This document shows, piece after piece, positions 7,042 to 14,526 of a stretch of 15,063 nt of DNA (positions are counted from its first letter, which is position 1; each line of letters starts with the position of its first letter). Made by a program: the position numbers and the translations under genes. The notes beneath the pieces were generated by a model. It saw nothing but the letters and a program-made list of their open reading frames with translations, did not search any database and was not told the DNA's origin. The stretch covers positions 8,396-23,458 of the forward strand of contig JAHDGP010000020.1 in the NCBI GenBank assembly GCA_020627525.1. The letters are read 5' to 3'. The stretch comes from Bacteroidota bacterium. GTDB taxonomy: Bacteria; Bacteroidota; Bacteroidia; Chitinophagales; UBA2359.

Positions 7042-7650
7042 CTAAAATGGAGCAAACTCAGCAGTAAATGCTCCATTGGTAAAATGTAAAGTGTCTGGTC
7101 TGTTAGGATCATCCGACTTTTCTCTATCATAGGCACTAACAAATGACAACTGAAACCTACCTGAAATGATAGTCGTGTCAGCATTGATTTCATCTAAAAC
7201 AAGCCAGTTTTTAATTTCTTCTGCTTCCAATAAAATATAACTATCCAGAAGAGCATCCCCGTCCAAGTAAAATAAATAAGCAGTAGGAAACTCTACAGGA
7301 CCACTTAAATTATAAAGTATGTTGAATGTATCAGAAATTGATGGAGCTATATTTTTGATAATTAATTTGACTTTTTCAATACAAAAATCATTGATTTCAG
7401 TGAAGGCAAATCCTTTTCTGAGTTCATCATGTTTCCATCCACCATTGATAGTATCCAGTTCTCTTTCTCTGGCAAAAATAGCATATCCGTCAAAGTTCTT
7501 GTATGAACCATCAGCAGAAGTATTTCCATAATTATAAATGCTAGCTGAATAGCCTTCACACTCATTTGCAAATTGTTCTTTTTCACAACTGTGCAAGAGT
7601 AGTAAAAATACTGTAAATATAATTATAGAACCAATGAATCTTTGTATCAT
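7042..7650 (-). CDS. Unrecognised lipoprotein, tandem copy B (protease-coupled copy)
   Basis: This 202-residue lipoprotein has signal segment IIIFTVFLLLLHS and lipidated C22. It is paralogous to the 6362-6961 product along its whole length; the family is not recognised. The start codon overlaps the protease stop as ATGA (7647-7650), which implies translational coupling and so a shared function or balanced dosage with the secreted metalloprotease. An AAGGA stretch just upstream lies inside the protease coding sequence, closer to the ATG than usual. Relative to copy A it has three extra residues: FA in the charged region just after the lipidated Cys, and an F in INDFCIEKV. The LDEI...NGAFTA end is identical in protein but carries silent changes, so both copies look to be under purifying selection. 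Possible roles include an inhibitor, chaperone or surface partner for the protease; none is shown by the sequence. Confidence 0.83.
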   Translation of the reverse strand: MIQRFIGSIIIFTVFLLLLHSCEKEQFANECEGYSASIYNYGNTSADGSYKNFDGYAIFARERELDTINGGWKHDELRKGFAFTEINDFCIEKVKLIIKNIAPSISDTFNILYNLSGPVEFPTAYLFYLDGDALLDSYILLEAEEIKNWLVLDEINADTTIISGRFQLSFVSAYDREKSDDPNRPDTLHFTNGAFTAEFAPF

Positions 7651-9545
7651 AATCCTTGTTTGATAACGGATTCTGTAATGATCTGGTTGCCAATATTACC
7701 CTTAATAAAATAATAACCATCTATCAAACTCGAAATGTCAAAGGTTTTAGAATAATGTCCTTGATTCACCGATTTGTTAATTAGACTTTGGACTTTTTTA
7801 CCTGTTAAATCAAAAACTTCTATCTGAACAAATGAATCAGATGTAAGATCAAACTCCAATGTTATTGATTGGTTGGCAGGATTTGGAAAAAGATCAACTA
7901 CATCTACTTTGTTTACAGTACTAAACTCTTCCAATTGGGTTTTCTTTTTGGAAGTATTATCAAAACCCGCTTCTGTTTCAACTGATTCTTTGAGGCAAGG
8001 AGAGCAAGGTGGCGTATCTCCATTATCAACATGGTGCCAGTCCGTATCTGTTTGGCCATCGGCACAGGTTACAGTAACTCTATAGTAAACATTACTATTA
8101 TTTGGTAAATTGGATGTTAAACAACTTGAACTTGTTGACAAGGAATAATAGGTGGAACCATCAAGGCTATAGCTCCAACTGTAAGAGCTAACATTATTAC
8201 AACTAGAAACATTGGCACACCAAGTATAGTTTTGACCATTGATACCAGAAGTTGGTCCAGTAATGTTAACATTCATAGGAGGTGGAGCATAACGATAGTC
8301 GGCAATTGTACAAGCCATACTTGAAAGTTGGTCGGCATTTTCTCTTGAGTTGCTTACACCAGTATCTTTACCACCAAATTCTACATCTGGATTGGAAAAA
8401 TGTAAAATCCTTGATCCACCATCCGAATAGTTTAAAATGGTCCTTCTTGTTTTTCTAAAAGGCCACCAACCACCTTGCTTAAAACTATGCCCTCTGGCAC
8501 TATAAGTAAAATCAGGTTGTCCTCTGTCGTCATCATTGTGTTTGCAGCCAAAGTCATGAGCAACTTCATGTGTAAAGGTAAACCGTCCACCAGCTGCATC
8601 TAATTCAGCAATAGCGTAACCAAAATCTGCATCGCCCCATTCGTCTAAAAAAGCAATACCAAAAGTTGACCCAGATGATAAGCTAACCCAATTACCATCT
8701 GTTAACAATATTACCAAATCGGCGTTGTAAAAATTTCTTAAATTATTTGCCGAGGGATCTGTTTGTAAATCTTTAAGAGCTACATCAATAAATTGATCTT
8801 CAGTAAACCCAGGTAGTAGCTTAACATCTACTAGGGAGAATGTGACATTGGCATCACTATTTGCTGCTGCTTGATTGGTTTGTTGTATAAATGTGTTTGC
8901 ACTGTTAACAGGGTTGCCAATTGCATCTGCATTTGCTGTGTACAATACCAATACATCCACAGTGCAACCTATTCTTTCTTGGTCATTAATTGGCTGTATA
9001 TTTCTGTTAACGTCACGGTCTATGTTCTTTACAGGACCATGTGTGTGATTATGTTTGTTTCCGCATTCTGCTTCTGTATAAATAGAAGGGTCTATTTTAA
9101 ATAACACATTTTTTCTTTTTCCAAAATCTTGCAGTTCATAAATTTCATCTCCTATGTTTATTTGTCCAAACACATTACCATTTTTCGCAATTAAATGAAT
9201 GTAACCCATTTCTCCTCTGAAAGTTTGGTCAGTTTCACCATAGTAAACAAATTCATCTTCTGTGGTGAACTTTATTTCTTTATTTTTAAATAAAATAGAG
9301 CCTTTTTTATCTGGCAGATTCACACGAATACCACCATTTCTGTTTATGTCTTTCAGATCATTTACTTTTACAAAATAATGACCTAAATAAATTGGATTTT
9401 TAACCATTCTGTTCAACTTGCTAGTTTGTTTCTGATCGAAATTAACTTCTGTCCTGTTTGAATTATTAAATAATCCTGTATTTTCTTGTCCATGAGTTTG
9501 GATAGAAAATAGAATTCCAAGTAATAGAAATAAATAATTTTTCAT
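7647..9545 (-). CDS. T9SS-secreted metzincin (reprolysin-like) metalloprotease
   Basis: This 632-residue zinc endopeptidase precursor has a signal peptide at 1-20 (ending THGQ). Residues about 30-180 are a propeptide with a possible cysteine switch at C161-G in a His-rich patch (KHNHTHG). The catalytic domain begins at VDVLVLYTANADA (196-208) and carries the full metzincin zinc site H326-E-V-A-H330-D-F-G-C-K-H336. The expected Met-turn is at RRTILNYSDG (367-376): the position normally held by Met appears to be L371. The typical RI.HFSNP sequence follows (379-386). Residues about 425-520 look like an Ig/fibronectin-type module with paired cysteines. Residues 546-632 are a T9SS sorting domain with LFPNPANQSITLEF. 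The product should be extracellular and degrade proteins. It is the first gene of the minus-strand block and is overlapped by lipoprotein copy B. Confidence 0.88.
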   Translation of the reverse strand: MKNYLFLLLGILFSIQTHGQENTGLFNNSNRTEVNFDQKQTSKLNRMVKNPIYLGHYFVKVNDLKDINRNGGIRVNLPDKKGSILFKNKEIKFTTEDEFVYYGETDQTFRGEMGYIHLIAKNGNVFGQINIGDEIYELQDFGKRKNVLFKIDPSIYTEAECGNKHNHTHGPVKNIDRDVNRNIQPINDQERIGCTVDVLVLYTANADAIGNPVNSANTFIQQTNQAAANSDANVTFSLVDVKLLPGFTEDQFIDVALKDLQTDPSANNLRNFYNADLVILLTDGNWVSLSSGSTFGIAFLDEWGDADFGYAIAELDAAGGRFTFTHEVAHDFGCKHNDDDRGQPDFTYSARGHSFKQGGWWPFRKTRRTILNYSDGGSRILHFSNPDVEFGGKDTGVSNSRENADQLSSMACTIADYRYAPPPMNVNITGPTSGINGQNYTWCANVSSCNNVSSYSWSYSLDGSTYYSLSTSSSCLTSNLPNNSNVYYRVTVTCADGQTDTDWHHVDNGDTPPCSPCLKESVETEAGFDNTSKKKTQLEEFSTVNKVDVVDLFPNPANQSITLEFDLTSDSFVQIEVFDLTGKKVQSLINKSVNQGHYSKTFDISSLIDGYYFIKGNIGNQIITESVIKQGL

Positions 9546-9722
9546 CTTTGAATTTTTTTGTTAAATAATGTTTGAATATTGCTATTATACCAACCCATAA
9601 CTTATACAGTACTCAAGACAAGTTATTAATATTATATGTTGCGTTAGAAAAGTGTTCGCTATGTATAATGTAGTTCCGTTTACCTGAGGCAATAATAACA
9701 ATGTCTTAAATAAATTGGTGAG

Positions 9723-9748
9723 TTAGTATATTAGATATACTAATCTAA
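9723..9748. repeat. Overlapping alternative palindromes
   Basis: TTAGTATAT (9723-9731), loop TAG, ATATACTAA (9735-9743) form a perfect 9-bp hairpin. A second inverted repeat, TTAGAT (9732-9737) with ATCTAA (9743-9748), overlaps it, so the two folds exclude each other. The stems are almost pure A/T and therefore weak as RNA. An operator site for a dimeric regulator, about 180 bp upstream of the protease start, is a possible reading. Confidence 0.4.
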
Positions 9749-10201
9749 TTAATTGCATAACACAATATAAATGCAATAATAGTTGAGAATAAATTTTTGT
9801 TGCTTATGTATACAAATGTGAGTTTAATATTTGGCAAAAGCAATTTTAATATTAAGTTTAACATTTACGAGTAAATGATTTTAATAACTTAATTTAATCA
9901 CCAATTAGTTAACTGATTGAAAAAAAATCAATATGATGAAGCCTAAGTTTTTGAAAAAAAAATTGTATATTTTTACTGAAATAGAGTAAGGTTTAAAGAA
10001 GATGTTTTTTTTCAATAAGTGCTATGTACTTAAATTGCCTTTTTGAGAAGTGGGTAAATTGTGAAAAAAATAAAACGTCATGAGATATAAAACTGACAAA
10101 TTTTTAAACACAATATCTTTCCAAGGCTGTTTTCAGTATTGTTTTTGATTAGAACTAATAAAAGATGTCTTTTATGCCTATTCCGTTTTAAGTATAGTCC
10201 T

Positions 10202-10209
10202 TATCTTTG
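10202..10209 (+). promoter_or_regulatory. Bacteroidota-type -7 box upstream of dut
   Basis: TATCTTTG fits the TAnnTTTG -7 consensus of this phylum exactly and ends 7 bp before the dut ATG. Transcription would start within a base or two of the start codon, giving a leaderless or nearly leaderless message. No good TTG -33 element is seen 17-23 bp upstream, which lowers confidence. Confidence 0.45.
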
Positions 10210-10216
10210 TATTAAT

Positions 10217-10648
10217 ATGAAAGTTAAAGTAATTAATACCTCTGCAAACGAATTACCTGAGTACAAAACGGTAGGTGCTGCTGGGATGGATTTAAGAGCG
10301 AGCTTGTTAGAAACATTCACTCTAAACCCAATGGAGCGTACTTTGGTCCCTACTGGTTTGCACATAGAGCTGCCTCAAGGTTTCGAAGCTCAGATTAGAC
10401 CTAGAAGTGGTTTGGCTGTTAAAAATGGAATTACTTGCTTAAATGCACCAGGAACCATTGACTCTGATTACAGAGGTGAAATAAAGGTCTGTCTTATAAA
10501 TTTATCGACAGAGGCTTTTGAAATAAATCCTGGAGATAGAATAGCTCAAATGGTTGTTGCTAGTTATACCAAAGTGGAATGGGAAATTACTACTGATTTA
10601 GCAAAAAGTATACGTGGATTGAAAGGTTTTGGTCATACTGGCGTATAA
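10217..10648 (+). CDS. dut: dUTP diphosphatase (dUTPase)
   Basis: This 143-residue trimeric-type dUTPase hydrolyses dUTP to dUMP and pyrophosphate. It keeps uracil out of DNA and feeds dTMP synthesis in the cytoplasm. All five motifs are present: I AGMDLRA (22-28), II RPRSGLA (61-67), III GTIDSDYRGEI (79-89, with catalytic D82 and sugar-stacking Y85), IV GDRIAQ (106-111) and V RGLKGFGHTG (133-142). Motif V has LKGFG where most family members have xGGFG, so one glycine of the P-loop-like tail is a lysine. The reading frame is open upstream from a TTG at 10139, but ATG at 10217 gives the normal family N-terminus and lies directly after the -7 box. It is 18 bp upstream of the nucleotidyltransferase and likely cotranscribed with it. 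Confidence 0.96.
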   Translation: MKVKVINTSANELPEYKTVGAAGMDLRASLLETFTLNPMERTLVPTGLHIELPQGFEAQIRPRSGLAVKNGITCLNAPGTIDSDYRGEIKVCLINLSTEAFEINPGDRIAQMVVASYTKVEWEITTDLAKSIRGLKGFGHTGV

Positions 10649-10666
10649 AGTAATAAAAAAAATAAT

Positions 10667-11665
10667 ATGAATATAATTATCCCTATGGCAGGTCGAGGTT
10701 CTCGACTTCGTCCGCATACATTGACAATACCTAAACCCCTTATTCCTGTTGCAGGCAAACCAATGGTTCAACGATTGGTGGAAGATATTCTTAAAATGTG
10801 TAGTGAACCTGTTGAAAATATTGGTTTTATTATTGGGGATTTTGGAGAAGAGGTAGAAAAACACCTCTTAGGTGTTGCTAAAGAATTGGGTGCTAAAGGG
10901 CATATTTTTTATCAAGACAAACCATTGGGTACAGCACATGCTATTATGTGTGCTAAGCCTTTGCTAGATGATAAAATTGTCATTGCTTTTGCTGATACCC
11001 TTTTTAAAGCCAATTTTTCTATTGATACTGCTAAAGATGGTGTAATTTATGTGCAGAAAGTTGAAGATCCATCAGCTTTTGGTGTTGTAAAGCTTGACGA
11101 AGCCGGTTATATCACTGATTTTGTTGAAAAACCGCAAACTTTTGTCAGTGATTTGGCTATTATTGGCATCTATTTTATTAAAAATGGAACTGATATTAAA
11201 GATGAAATGCAATACCTTTTGGATAATAATATCACAGAGAAAGGAGAGTTTCAATTGACCAATGCTTTGGAAAATTTAAGGCAAAAGGGATACAAATTTA
11301 GTACAGGAGAGGTAGAAGAATGGTTGGATTGTGGAAATAAAGACGCAACTGTTTACACCAATCAGAGGGTTTTAGAGATAAAAAAAGAGGAATTCTCGGA
11401 AGGAGAAAACCTACAAAGTAATAACAGCGTTATTATACAACCATGTTTTATTGGTAAAAATGTTGTTTTGGAGAACTCCATTGTTGGACCACACGTTTCA
11501 ATAGGAGATAACACAAAAATTGTCAATTCTATTTTGAAAAATACCATTGTTCAAAATGAAACAACGATTTGCTGTCAGGTTTTGAAGAATTCTATGATAG
11601 GCAATCATGTTAAACTGGGGGGAAGTTCAAAAGAGTTGAGTTTGGGTGATTATTCTGTTATTTGA
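10667..11665 (+). CDS. Sugar-phosphate nucleotidyltransferase with beta-helix tail
   Basis: This 332-residue protein is a member of the RmlA/GlmU-like NTP-transferase family, which joins an NTP to a sugar 1-phosphate to make an activated sugar for envelope polysaccharides. The N-terminal Rossmann-like domain shows G9-R-G-S-R-L-R-P16, PKPLIPVAGKPM (22-33, with the catalytic-type Lys), LGTAHAI (87-93), metal-binding-type A-D110-T-L-F and VEKP (153-156). Residues about 250-332 are hexapeptide-like turns (IGKNVVLENSIVGPHVSIGDN) of a left-handed beta-helix. The A-D-T-L-F form replaces the commoner G-D; I recall it in Bacteroidota orthologues that also sit next to dut, so it is probably subfamily-specific. 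The sugar and nucleotide cannot be told from sequence. It follows dut by 18 bp and precedes the TPR gene by 134 bp. Confidence 0.9.
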   Translation: MNIIIPMAGRGSRLRPHTLTIPKPLIPVAGKPMVQRLVEDILKMCSEPVENIGFIIGDFGEEVEKHLLGVAKELGAKGHIFYQDKPLGTAHAIMCAKPLLDDKIVIAFADTLFKANFSIDTAKDGVIYVQKVEDPSAFGVVKLDEAGYITDFVEKPQTFVSDLAIIGIYFIKNGTDIKDEMQYLLDNNITEKGEFQLTNALENLRQKGYKFSTGEVEEWLDCGNKDATVYTNQRVLEIKKEEFSEGENLQSNNSVIIQPCFIGKNVVLENSIVGPHVSIGDNTKIVNSILKNTIVQNETTICCQVLKNSMIGNHVKLGGSSKELSLGDYSVI

Positions 11666-11716
11666 GCTTATTATGATATGTTAAAAGTTCTCAAAACAGA
11701 TAAGTTAAAGGTTATT

Positions 11717-11737
11717 TTCTCCTTTTAGTTAGGAGAA
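11717..11737 (+). terminator. Stem-loop between the nucleotidyltransferase and TPR genes
   Basis: TTCTCCT at 11717-11723 pairs with AGGAGAA at 11731-11737 around loop TTTAGTT. No T run follows on the plus strand, so it is not a clear terminator. It may be a processing or attenuation site, or chance. The 3' arm AGGAGAA resembles a Shine-Dalgarno sequence but is about 60 bp from the next ATG. Confidence 0.3.
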
Positions 11738-11799
11738 GCTGTTTGTCTTAGATAATAAGTTCATACAGTTTTTGAGATCAAGTTATAAAAAAGAATACC

Positions 11800-13560
11800 A
11801 TGAGTATTAATAAAATACATTCAACCTTATTTTTTGTACTAATTGCATTGCTGATTAGTATACCTTCTTTTGCCCAAAAAAAGGGTAAAAAAGACAAAAA
11901 AAAGAAAGATAAAAAGGTCGCGGCTATCAGCAACTCAAAAGCAGAGGAGTTGTTGATTGATGCCAAAACAAGAATGTTGCTTGGCAATACAACAGAGGCG
12001 GAAGAGCTTTTAATGGAATGTTTAAAACTTGACCCTGAAAACGATGCTGCATTGTATGAAATGTCAAGGGTTGCGATTGAAAAAGGAAATGTTCAGGATG
12101 CTGTGAATTTTGCAAAAACGGCAACTGATATTGCTCCTGATAATAAGTACTATCAATTGCAGTATGCCCAAAATTTGGCTCAAAACAGAGAGTATGAAAC
12201 AGCGGCAGAGGTATATAAAAAGCTTTTAGCAAAACATCCCAATAACCCCGATTACTACTTAGAACAAGCACAGTTGCTCAATTTTTCTGGAGATTTAAAA
12301 GGAGCAATTAAGGTATTGGATGCTTTTGAAGGAAAAGTGGGGATAGATGAGACTATTTCGATGGAAAAACAACGAATGTATATTCAGTTGAATGATGTAG
12401 AAGGAGCAGCAGGAGAAATTGAGAAATTGTCAGAGGCTTTCCCCAATGAGCCTCGTTACAAACATATGATTGCGGAAATTTATAACGCTAATGGAGAATC
12501 AGGTAAAGCGCAAGAGATTTATAAAGAATTAGCAAAGACCAACCCAAATGATCCTTATGCTCGTTTAGCAATGGCTGATTTTTATCGTCAAAATGGAGAT
12601 AAAGAAAAGGGTTTTAATGAGTTGAAAGCAGCATTTGGTAGTAAAGATTTGGCTCCTGATCCGAAAGTGAAATTGCTAATTGCGAATTTGGGAATGGCTG
12701 ATTTTGGAACAGAAGAAGCAAAGGGTAAATTAAACGAATCTTTAGAATTGGCTGAGGTGTTGGTTAATACGCATCCTGATCATGCAAGAGTAAATGCACT
12801 TTATGGAGATTTATTATTTCAAAGTAAAAAAATTGAAGAAGCAACCGGTTATTTAAGAAAAGCTGTTGAGTTGGATGGAAGTATGTTGGAAATTTGGCAA
12901 CAATTGTTCTTTGCACAAGATCAGTTACGAAACTATCCCGGATTGGCTGAAGACAGTCAAAAAGCAATGGAGCTATTCCCAAATCAATCAATGGTTTATT
13001 TCTTTAATGGTTATGCCAACAATAATATGAAAAAGTATGATAAGGCAATAAAGTCTCTGAAACAAGCTGCCTTAATCGGTTCTGACAATACCCAAGTAAT
13101 GGCGGATACTTATGCTATGATGGGTGATATTTACAATACGCAAGAAACCTTTGAAAAATCTGATGAAGCTTATGATAAGGCTATAGAATTAGACCCAAAT
13201 AATGCGGGTAACTTAAATAATTACAGTTATTATTTGTCAGTGAGAGATGAAAATTTAGAGAAAGCCGCTGAAATGTCTAAGCGTTCAAATGAGCTAATGC
13301 CAGATGTTTCTTCTTTTGAAGATACTTATGGATGGATATTATACCGTCAGCATAAGTTTGAAGAAGCCAAAGAGTGGATCGAAAAAGCTATGAAAAACGG
13401 CGGCGATAGCAGACCTGTTATTGTCGACCACTACGGTGATATTCTGTACCGATTAAAAATGATCGACGAAGCAGTTGAACATTGGATAAAAGCCAAGGAA
13501 CTAGGATTGAACTCTGATGTCATTGATCGTAAAATTGCTGACCGAAAGGTATATGAATAA
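11800..13560 (+). CDS. Exported tetratricopeptide-repeat protein
   Basis: This 586-residue protein has a signal peptide (1-26, FFVLIALLISIPSFAQ) followed at once by a very basic stretch (residues 27-39, almost all Lys with Gly and Asp). The remainder is a run of TPR helical hairpins, seen from A-L-Y-E-M-S-R and Y-Y-Q-L-Q-Y-A-Q style helices and repeated P-N/D-N ends (KLDPEN, DIAPDN, AKHPNN, ELDPNN). About ten or more repeats cover residues 45-575. TPR proteins are protein-binding scaffolds; export suggests the periplasm or outer-membrane inner face. In Flavobacteriia I recall this TPR gene standing after dut and the nucleotidyltransferase and before a DUF4292 protein and an EnvC-like peptidase, which hints at an envelope-assembly role. 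The last two are absent here. Partner unknown. Confidence 0.88.
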   Translation: MSINKIHSTLFFVLIALLISIPSFAQKKGKKDKKKKDKKVAAISNSKAEELLIDAKTRMLLGNTTEAEELLMECLKLDPENDAALYEMSRVAIEKGNVQDAVNFAKTATDIAPDNKYYQLQYAQNLAQNREYETAAEVYKKLLAKHPNNPDYYLEQAQLLNFSGDLKGAIKVLDAFEGKVGIDETISMEKQRMYIQLNDVEGAAGEIEKLSEAFPNEPRYKHMIAEIYNANGESGKAQEIYKELAKTNPNDPYARLAMADFYRQNGDKEKGFNELKAAFGSKDLAPDPKVKLLIANLGMADFGTEEAKGKLNESLELAEVLVNTHPDHARVNALYGDLLFQSKKIEEATGYLRKAVELDGSMLEIWQQLFFAQDQLRNYPGLAEDSQKAMELFPNQSMVYFFNGYANNNMKKYDKAIKSLKQAALIGSDNTQVMADTYAMMGDIYNTQETFEKSDEAYDKAIELDPNNAGNLNNYSYYLSVRDENLEKAAEMSKRSNELMPDVSSFEDTYGWILYRQHKFEEAKEWIEKAMKNGGDSRPVIVDHYGDILYRLKMIDEAVEHWIKAKELGLNSDVIDRKIADRKVYE

Positions 13561-13694
13561 ATAATTTTTTTGCAATTTATAGGATATATGTAAATTATAT
13601 TTATAAATTAGTAGTGATTTTGAATTCAGTGCATTTGTACTAAAGGTGCTAATGTGAAATTCACTCATTTTAATTAATTTAAAACATACTTCCT

Positions 13695-14459
13695 ATGAAA
13701 ACGAAAAACTACATTTGTGCCTTTCTTGGTTTGGCAATACTTGCCTGTCTCTCTTTATCTTCTTGTTCTTCTTCTAGCAAGCTAACTTCTTGCCCTACGT
13801 TTAAAAACAATGACAAAAATGTTCAATTTGCATTTAATAAAAAGAAACAAAACAAAAAGGTTAAAAACCATTATGTTAAAAGATCTACTAATCAGCAAGA
13901 TGCTGTAGAAGCAGAAAAGGTGGCTGCAATTGAGCCGCTTTCAATTAAAACAGCGCAGATTGCTTCTGTTTCTGAAACAATTGAGTTGAGACAACCAACT
14001 TCTAATCCAAGTATTATAAATACAGCATTCTATACCAAGGATATTGATAAAATAGAAGACAATATTGATAAGACACTAGTGGCTTCAACTTCAAATGCGC
14101 TAATTACTTCTGAAAAAAGTTCAATTACGTCATTTGCGAAAGAGGTAAAAGTAGCAGACGAAGTAGCGGCTGGAGCAATGACAAAAAAGGAACTTAGAAA
14201 AAGTATCAAAGCACAAAAGAAAGAGCTTAGAAAAGCAGCTAAAGCAAATGGAAAAGGAAAAAGTCAATTAGTAGCTTTGTTGTTGGTAATTTTTGTTGGA
14301 GTATTGGGTATCCACAGATTTTACTTAGGTTACCCAATAGCGGGAATTATCCAACTATTAACACTTGGTGGCTTTGGTATTTGGGCTTTGATTGACCTTA
14401 TTATGATTATCACTGGAGACTTAAAACCTAAAGATGGAGATTATACAGAAACTTTATAA
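13695..14459 (+). CDS. Lipoprotein with C-terminal TM2 domain
   Basis: This 254-residue protein has a lipoprotein signal (hydrophobic CAFLGLAILACLSL, lipobox L-S-S-C24, then a Ser run). A polar, Lys/Ser/Thr-rich linker of about 140 residues follows, with no domain I recognise. Residues about 163-188 are a highly basic helix (KKELRKSIKAQKKELRK). Residues 190-242 are a TM2 domain: two hydrophobic helices, with VGVLGIH207-RFYLG in the first half and GGFGIWALID (225-234) in the second. TM2 domains are membrane hairpins of uncertain function. A lipid anchor at one end and two inner-membrane helices at the other suggest the linker lies in the periplasm, probably with the protein kept in the inner membrane. 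It ends at a strong terminator 26 bp downstream. Confidence 0.85.
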   Translation: MKTKNYICAFLGLAILACLSLSSCSSSSKLTSCPTFKNNDKNVQFAFNKKKQNKKVKNHYVKRSTNQQDAVEAEKVAAIEPLSIKTAQIASVSETIELRQPTSNPSIINTAFYTKDIDKIEDNIDKTLVASTSNALITSEKSSITSFAKEVKVADEVAAGAMTKKELRKSIKAQKKELRKAAKANGKGKSQLVALLLVIFVGVLGIHRFYLGYPIAGIIQLLTLGGFGIWALIDLIMIITGDLKPKDGDYTETL

Positions 14460-14484
14460 TTAGCGTTAATATTTAAAAAATAGA

Positions 14485-14523
14485 AATCAGAACATCAGTT
14501 TATTGGTGTTCTGATTTTTTTTT
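14485..14523 (+). terminator. Strong Rho-independent terminator after the TM2 gene
   Basis: AATCAGAACATCA at 14485-14497 pairs with TGGTGTTCTGATT at 14504-14516: 13 bp with one G-U, loop GTTTAT. The T run reaches 14523. On the minus strand the stem is followed by TTCTATTTTTT, so it may also end the convergent zinc-ribbon gene. Confidence 0.93.
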
Positions 14524-14526
14524 GGA

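Larger units (their letters stand above)
6290..7658. repeat. Tandem duplication of a ~680-bp unit (gene plus terminator)
   Basis: Units of about 6290-6969 and 6970-7658 are homologous end to end, with a period of 679-680 bp on the left and a few bases more on the right because of small indels. Each unit contains, on the minus strand, the bases CAAGGATT, a lipoprotein gene and its terminator hairpin. The right unit runs directly into the protease gene. The left unit keeps only the matching 3' scrap of that gene (6962-6969, identical to 7651-7658). Identity is highest at 6725-6826 against 7408-7509, where 102 bases match exactly. Confidence 0.88.
9546..10216. other. 671-bp AT-rich spacer between divergent genes
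   Basis: The spacer separates the minus-strand protease gene from plus-strand dut and must hold promoters for both. Only one convincing box was found, TATCTTTG at 10202-10209 for dut. A palindrome cluster at 9723-9748 is listed separately. I see no gene, RNA gene or mobile-element remnant; the rest is low-complexity A/T-rich sequence. The spacer is long compared with the others in this window. Confidence 0.55.

Noticed and set aside
8871..9104. Cys-rich small open frame antisense to the protease gene
   Set aside because: It is a shadow of the metalloprotease coding sequence with no independent support.
10139..10216. TTG-initiated 26-residue extension of dUTPase
   Set aside because: It overlaps the promoter box and has no family match; the normal dUTPase N-terminus begins at 10217.
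11927..12271. Minus-strand 114-codon open frame inside the TPR gene
   Set aside because: It lies within strongly coding TPR sequence on the other strand and shows no recognisable motif.
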